16,498 bases of DNA. Origin: Sulfuricurvum sp. (GTDB lineage: Bacteria > Campylobacterota > Campylobacteria > Campylobacterales > Sulfurimonadaceae). The translations under genes were made by a program, and so were the position numbers. The first letter of the stretch is position 1; the number at the start of each line of letters is the position of its first letter. Location: NCBI GenBank assembly GCA_022729835.1, contig DZBC01000018.1, forward strand, positions 1 through 16,498, given 5' to 3'. The notes under the pieces were generated by a model that was not told the origin of the DNA, did not search any database, and saw only the letters and a program-made list of their open reading frames with translations. Shown here piece after piece: positions 15,002 through 16,498 of this stretch.

Positions 15002-15011
15002 TTACATGTAA
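15002..15011. repeat. Iterated palindrome TTACATGTAA (intergenic copy; family listed)
   Basis: The word TACATGTAA on the plus strand also occurs at 852-860, 1839-1847, 3879-3887, 5241-5249, 7540-7548, 7708-7716 and 13763-13771. A near copy in the other orientation (TTACATGTGA) is at 6597-6606. Four copies, including this one, are the full ten-base palindrome (851, 5240, 7539, 15002). The remaining copies are inside genes. This copy lies between the motE stop and the DUF507 promoter. A nine-base word is expected about 0.1 times here on both strands. Confidence 0.8.
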
Positions 15012-15015
15012 CCCG

Positions 15016-15534
15016 TCACTCAGGCAATGTGCCCAGTCTTTTTGTCAATTCTGAAGCTTTTTCAGGGGACATTTTAGAAAGAATTTGTCCAATGGTCTTT
15101 GGCTTAAGCGTAGCCATCACCTTAGTCGCCTCCTCGACCTCCATCTGCTCTAGAATTTGCGCTGCCGAAGCCGCTTTCATCTTAGCAAAGGTCTCGCCTA
15201 TCTGATCCGTTTTGAGTGTTTTCATTTCTGCAAGCAACGCTTCGTTTTTTTCTACCATCTCCTTGATTTGGCCCTCTTTGGTCGTAATCTCACCAAGAGC
15301 TTTGGAGACATTCGCTTCATGCTCTTCTAAGCGCTTTTCTCTTTTTTGCAGTAGATCGTCACTTGCTATTTTGAGCGCTTCAAGGGCTTGACGCTGTTCA
15401 TCGATTCGCTCAAGCTCCACCAACAGTTCAGCTTTACGCTCCTGAAAAATCTTGTTGCACTCAAAAAGGTTTTCGCTGGTTTCAATCGCTTGCAACCAAA
15501 CAGATACCAAAAGCACCCATACCAACGCCTTCAA
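15016..15534 (-). CDS. motE: MotE-like secreted coiled-coil protein
   Basis: 172 residues: a signal peptide (MKALVWVLLVSVWLQAIE), a long charged coiled coil (about residues 25-110), and a helical C-terminal region with paired motifs AAQILEQMEVEEATKVMATL and IGQILSKMSPEKASELTKRL. These resemble the MgtE-N/FliG-like repeats found in MotE family proteins. MotE proteins chaperone or support stator-associated proteins in the periplasm. The start is TTG at 15534, with AAAGGCG seven bases ahead, and overlaps the fliJ stop by four bases (TTGA). No ATG lies near enough to keep the signal peptide. Flagellar context (fliJ) supports the call. By memory the C. jejuni counterpart Cj1496c is a glycoprotein linked to invasion. 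Confidence 0.75.
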   Translation of the reverse strand: MKALVWVLLVSVWLQAIETSENLFECNKIFQERKAELLVELERIDEQRQALEALKIASDDLLQKREKRLEEHEANVSKALGEITTKEGQIKEMVEKNEALLAEMKTLKTDQIGETFAKMKAASAAQILEQMEVEEATKVMATLKPKTIGQILSKMSPEKASELTKRLGTLPE

Positions 15535-15956
15535 GTGTGCGCCTTTCGGTATATGTATGCATCTATGGCACGTGCATCAAGCTCTTTTTGTTCATTGCGC
15601 CGTGCGCGAAGCATCAACGCTTCGAGCTCCCGCGCTTCTAAGTATTTGAATTTTTCGTAGGTTTGGAGATGCGTTTGGAGGAGTATTGTGGCCTGAGCTA
15701 CTTCTGACTCGGCACGGATGAGATGTAGACGCAACACTTTAATGCGTTGTCTTGTGATGGATAAAAGTTCGCGTTGCTGCAACAGTTGCGCCATCGTTCC
15801 ACCGCTAAGTTGCGCTGTTTGATGAAGCTCTAATAGCACCGCTTCTAAGTTACGCTGCGCCTCTTGGCGGCGCACATTAGCCTCAGCAAGACGCCGCTCA
15901 CTGGTATCGAAAAGATTTTTTTTAATCTTGACCAGCGGCGTATAGCGCGTCTTCAT
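15531..15956 (-). CDS. fliJ: FliJ-like flagellar export protein
   Basis: 141 residues, almost wholly alpha-helical and highly charged, with heptad patterns across most of its length and no signal peptide. FliJ is the stalk-like coiled coil of the flagellar type III export gate that connects the FliI ATPase ring to FlhA. Size, basic N-terminus (MKTRYTPLVKIKKNLFDTSERRLAEA) and coiled-coil character fit. Sequence conservation in this family is low, so the position between purA and motE carries weight. A GGGAGAG site precedes the ATG, eight bases after the purA stop. Confidence 0.75.
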   Translation of the reverse strand: MKTRYTPLVKIKKNLFDTSERRLAEANVRRQEAQRNLEAVLLELHQTAQLSGGTMAQLLQQRELLSITRQRIKVLRLHLIRAESEVAQATILLQTHLQTYEKFKYLEARELEALMLRARRNEQKELDARAIDAYIYRKAHT

Positions 15957-15964
15957 GACTCTCC

Positions 15965-16498
15965 CTACATGATGATGGTGTCATTGCGATCCGGTGAAGT
16001 GGATATGATACCCACTTTCGTCTGCGTGATGGCTTCAATAGCGCGGATATACGCCTGCGCCTCTTTGGGCAGCGCGTCAAACGTGCGTGCACCTTTGGAA
16101 GCATCCCAACCCTTAAAGGTCTCATAAATCGGTGTCACAGCCTCTAAGTCAGAAGGGACATAGTCGATCTGTTTTCCTTCAAACGCATAGGCGACACACA
16201 CTTTGATCTCCTCAAAGCCATCAAGCACGTCGAGCTTCATCAGTGCCAACTCATCGCAGCCGTTGAGTCTGCTGGCGTAGCGACAGGCGACGGCATCAAA
16301 CCAGCCGCAACGGCGTGGTCGCCCAGTAGTAGTGCCAAATTCATGCCCCTGTGTACGCATACGCGCACCCTCTTCACCTAGATCTTCACTTGGAAAAGGG
16401 CCGTTCCCGACGCGGGTGCAGTACGCCTTGACGATGCCTGTCACCTTGCCTACATCTTTGGGGTTAAGACCCAAGCCGCTGCACCCCCCGGCACTCAC
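15965..16498 (-). CDS. purA: Adenylosuccinate synthetase (partial, N-terminal part outside window)
   Basis: The C-terminal 178 residues or so of a family that is usually about 420-430 long; the frame is open to the right window edge. It catalyses the GTP-driven first step from IMP to AMP. Diagnostic segments are SAGGCSGLGLNPKDVGKVTGIVKAYCTRVGNGPFPSE, the IMP-contacting TTGRPRRCGWFDAVACRYASRLNG, ALMKLDVLDGFEEIKVCVAY, and the C-terminal KVGIISTSPDRNDTII. The ATP-grasp-like N-terminal GTP loop lies outside. It heads the tightly spaced purA-fliJ-motE run. Confidence 0.97.
   Translation of the reverse strand: MSAGGCSGLGLNPKDVGKVTGIVKAYCTRVGNGPFPSEDLGEEGARMRTQGHEFGTTTGRPRRCGWFDAVACRYASRLNGCDELALMKLDVLDGFEEIKVCVAYAFEGKQIDYVPSDLEAVTPIYETFKGWDASKGARTFDALPKEAQAYIRAIEAITQTKVGIISTSPDRNDTIIM

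Noticed and set aside
14386..15054. Plus-strand open frame (222 codons) opposite DUF507
   Set aside because: Antisense shadow of a coupled, recognisable gene. It also runs across the intergenic promoter region.
1..16498. CRISPR arrays, transposons, prophage, toxin-antitoxin or defence genes
   Set aside because: No spaced repeats, terminal inverted repeats, integrase or transposase motifs, or defence-type domains were seen. AddAB is a housekeeping repair enzyme.

Overview
The window is chromosomal DNA from a campylobacterotan (epsilonproteobacterial) bacterium, probably a free-living sulfur- or hydrogen-oxidising type such as the Sulfurimonas/Sulfuricurvum/Sulfurovum groups. The evidence is a ccoNOQP cbb3 oxidase operon with a DUF4006 gene behind it, the addB-addA recombination pair, the block purA-fliJ-motE-DUF507-carA, and AT-rich intergenic gaps. 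From memory, the gene order closely follows the Campylobacter jejuni stretch around Cj1479c-Cj1498c. The genus cannot be fixed from sequence alone. Every supported gene is on the minus strand, so transcription runs from high to low coordinates. No tRNA, rRNA, insertion sequence, prophage or CRISPR array was seen, and no gene-free stretch exceeds about 215 bases.

Layout in transcription order. (1) 16498-15016: the C-terminal part of purA (purine synthesis), fliJ (flagellar export) and a MotE-like secreted coiled-coil protein, tightly packed. (2) 14943-13268: DUF507 and carA (small subunit of carbamoyl phosphate synthase), overlapping by one base. (3) 13267-13053: a 215-base AT-rich control region holding overlapping inverted repeats that look like a CRP/FNR-type operator, followed by the probable ccoN promoter. 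(4) 13052-3201: one long co-directional run: ccoN, ccoO, ccoQ, ccoP, DUF4006, an overlooked 33-residue membrane peptide gene, a TPM-domain membrane protein, a FixH-like protein, addB and addA. Junctions are short gaps or overlaps, so the respiratory oxidase, its likely assembly factors and the double-strand-break repair enzyme may share transcripts. (5) 3103-2283: ribosomal protein genes rplM and rpsI, with their own likely promoter and a good rho-independent terminator. (6) 2216-1: a secreted alpha-carbonic anhydrase and a family-5 (peptide/nickel type) ABC transporter binding protein that runs off the left end.

The most unusual signal is not a gene. The word TACATGTAA, or its ten-base palindrome TTACATGTAA, occurs eight times, with one near copy, where roughly 0.1 would be expected by chance. 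It lies inside six different genes and one intergenic gap, in two reading frames. In several places it sits on catalytic or metal-binding residues. It is absent from the roughly 6 kb between 7716 and 13763, which includes all the cco genes. This resembles a genome-wide iterated signal such as a Chi-like, uptake, segregation or modification site. The second discovery candidate is the unannotated 33-residue peptide gene between DUF4006 and the TPM-domain gene.
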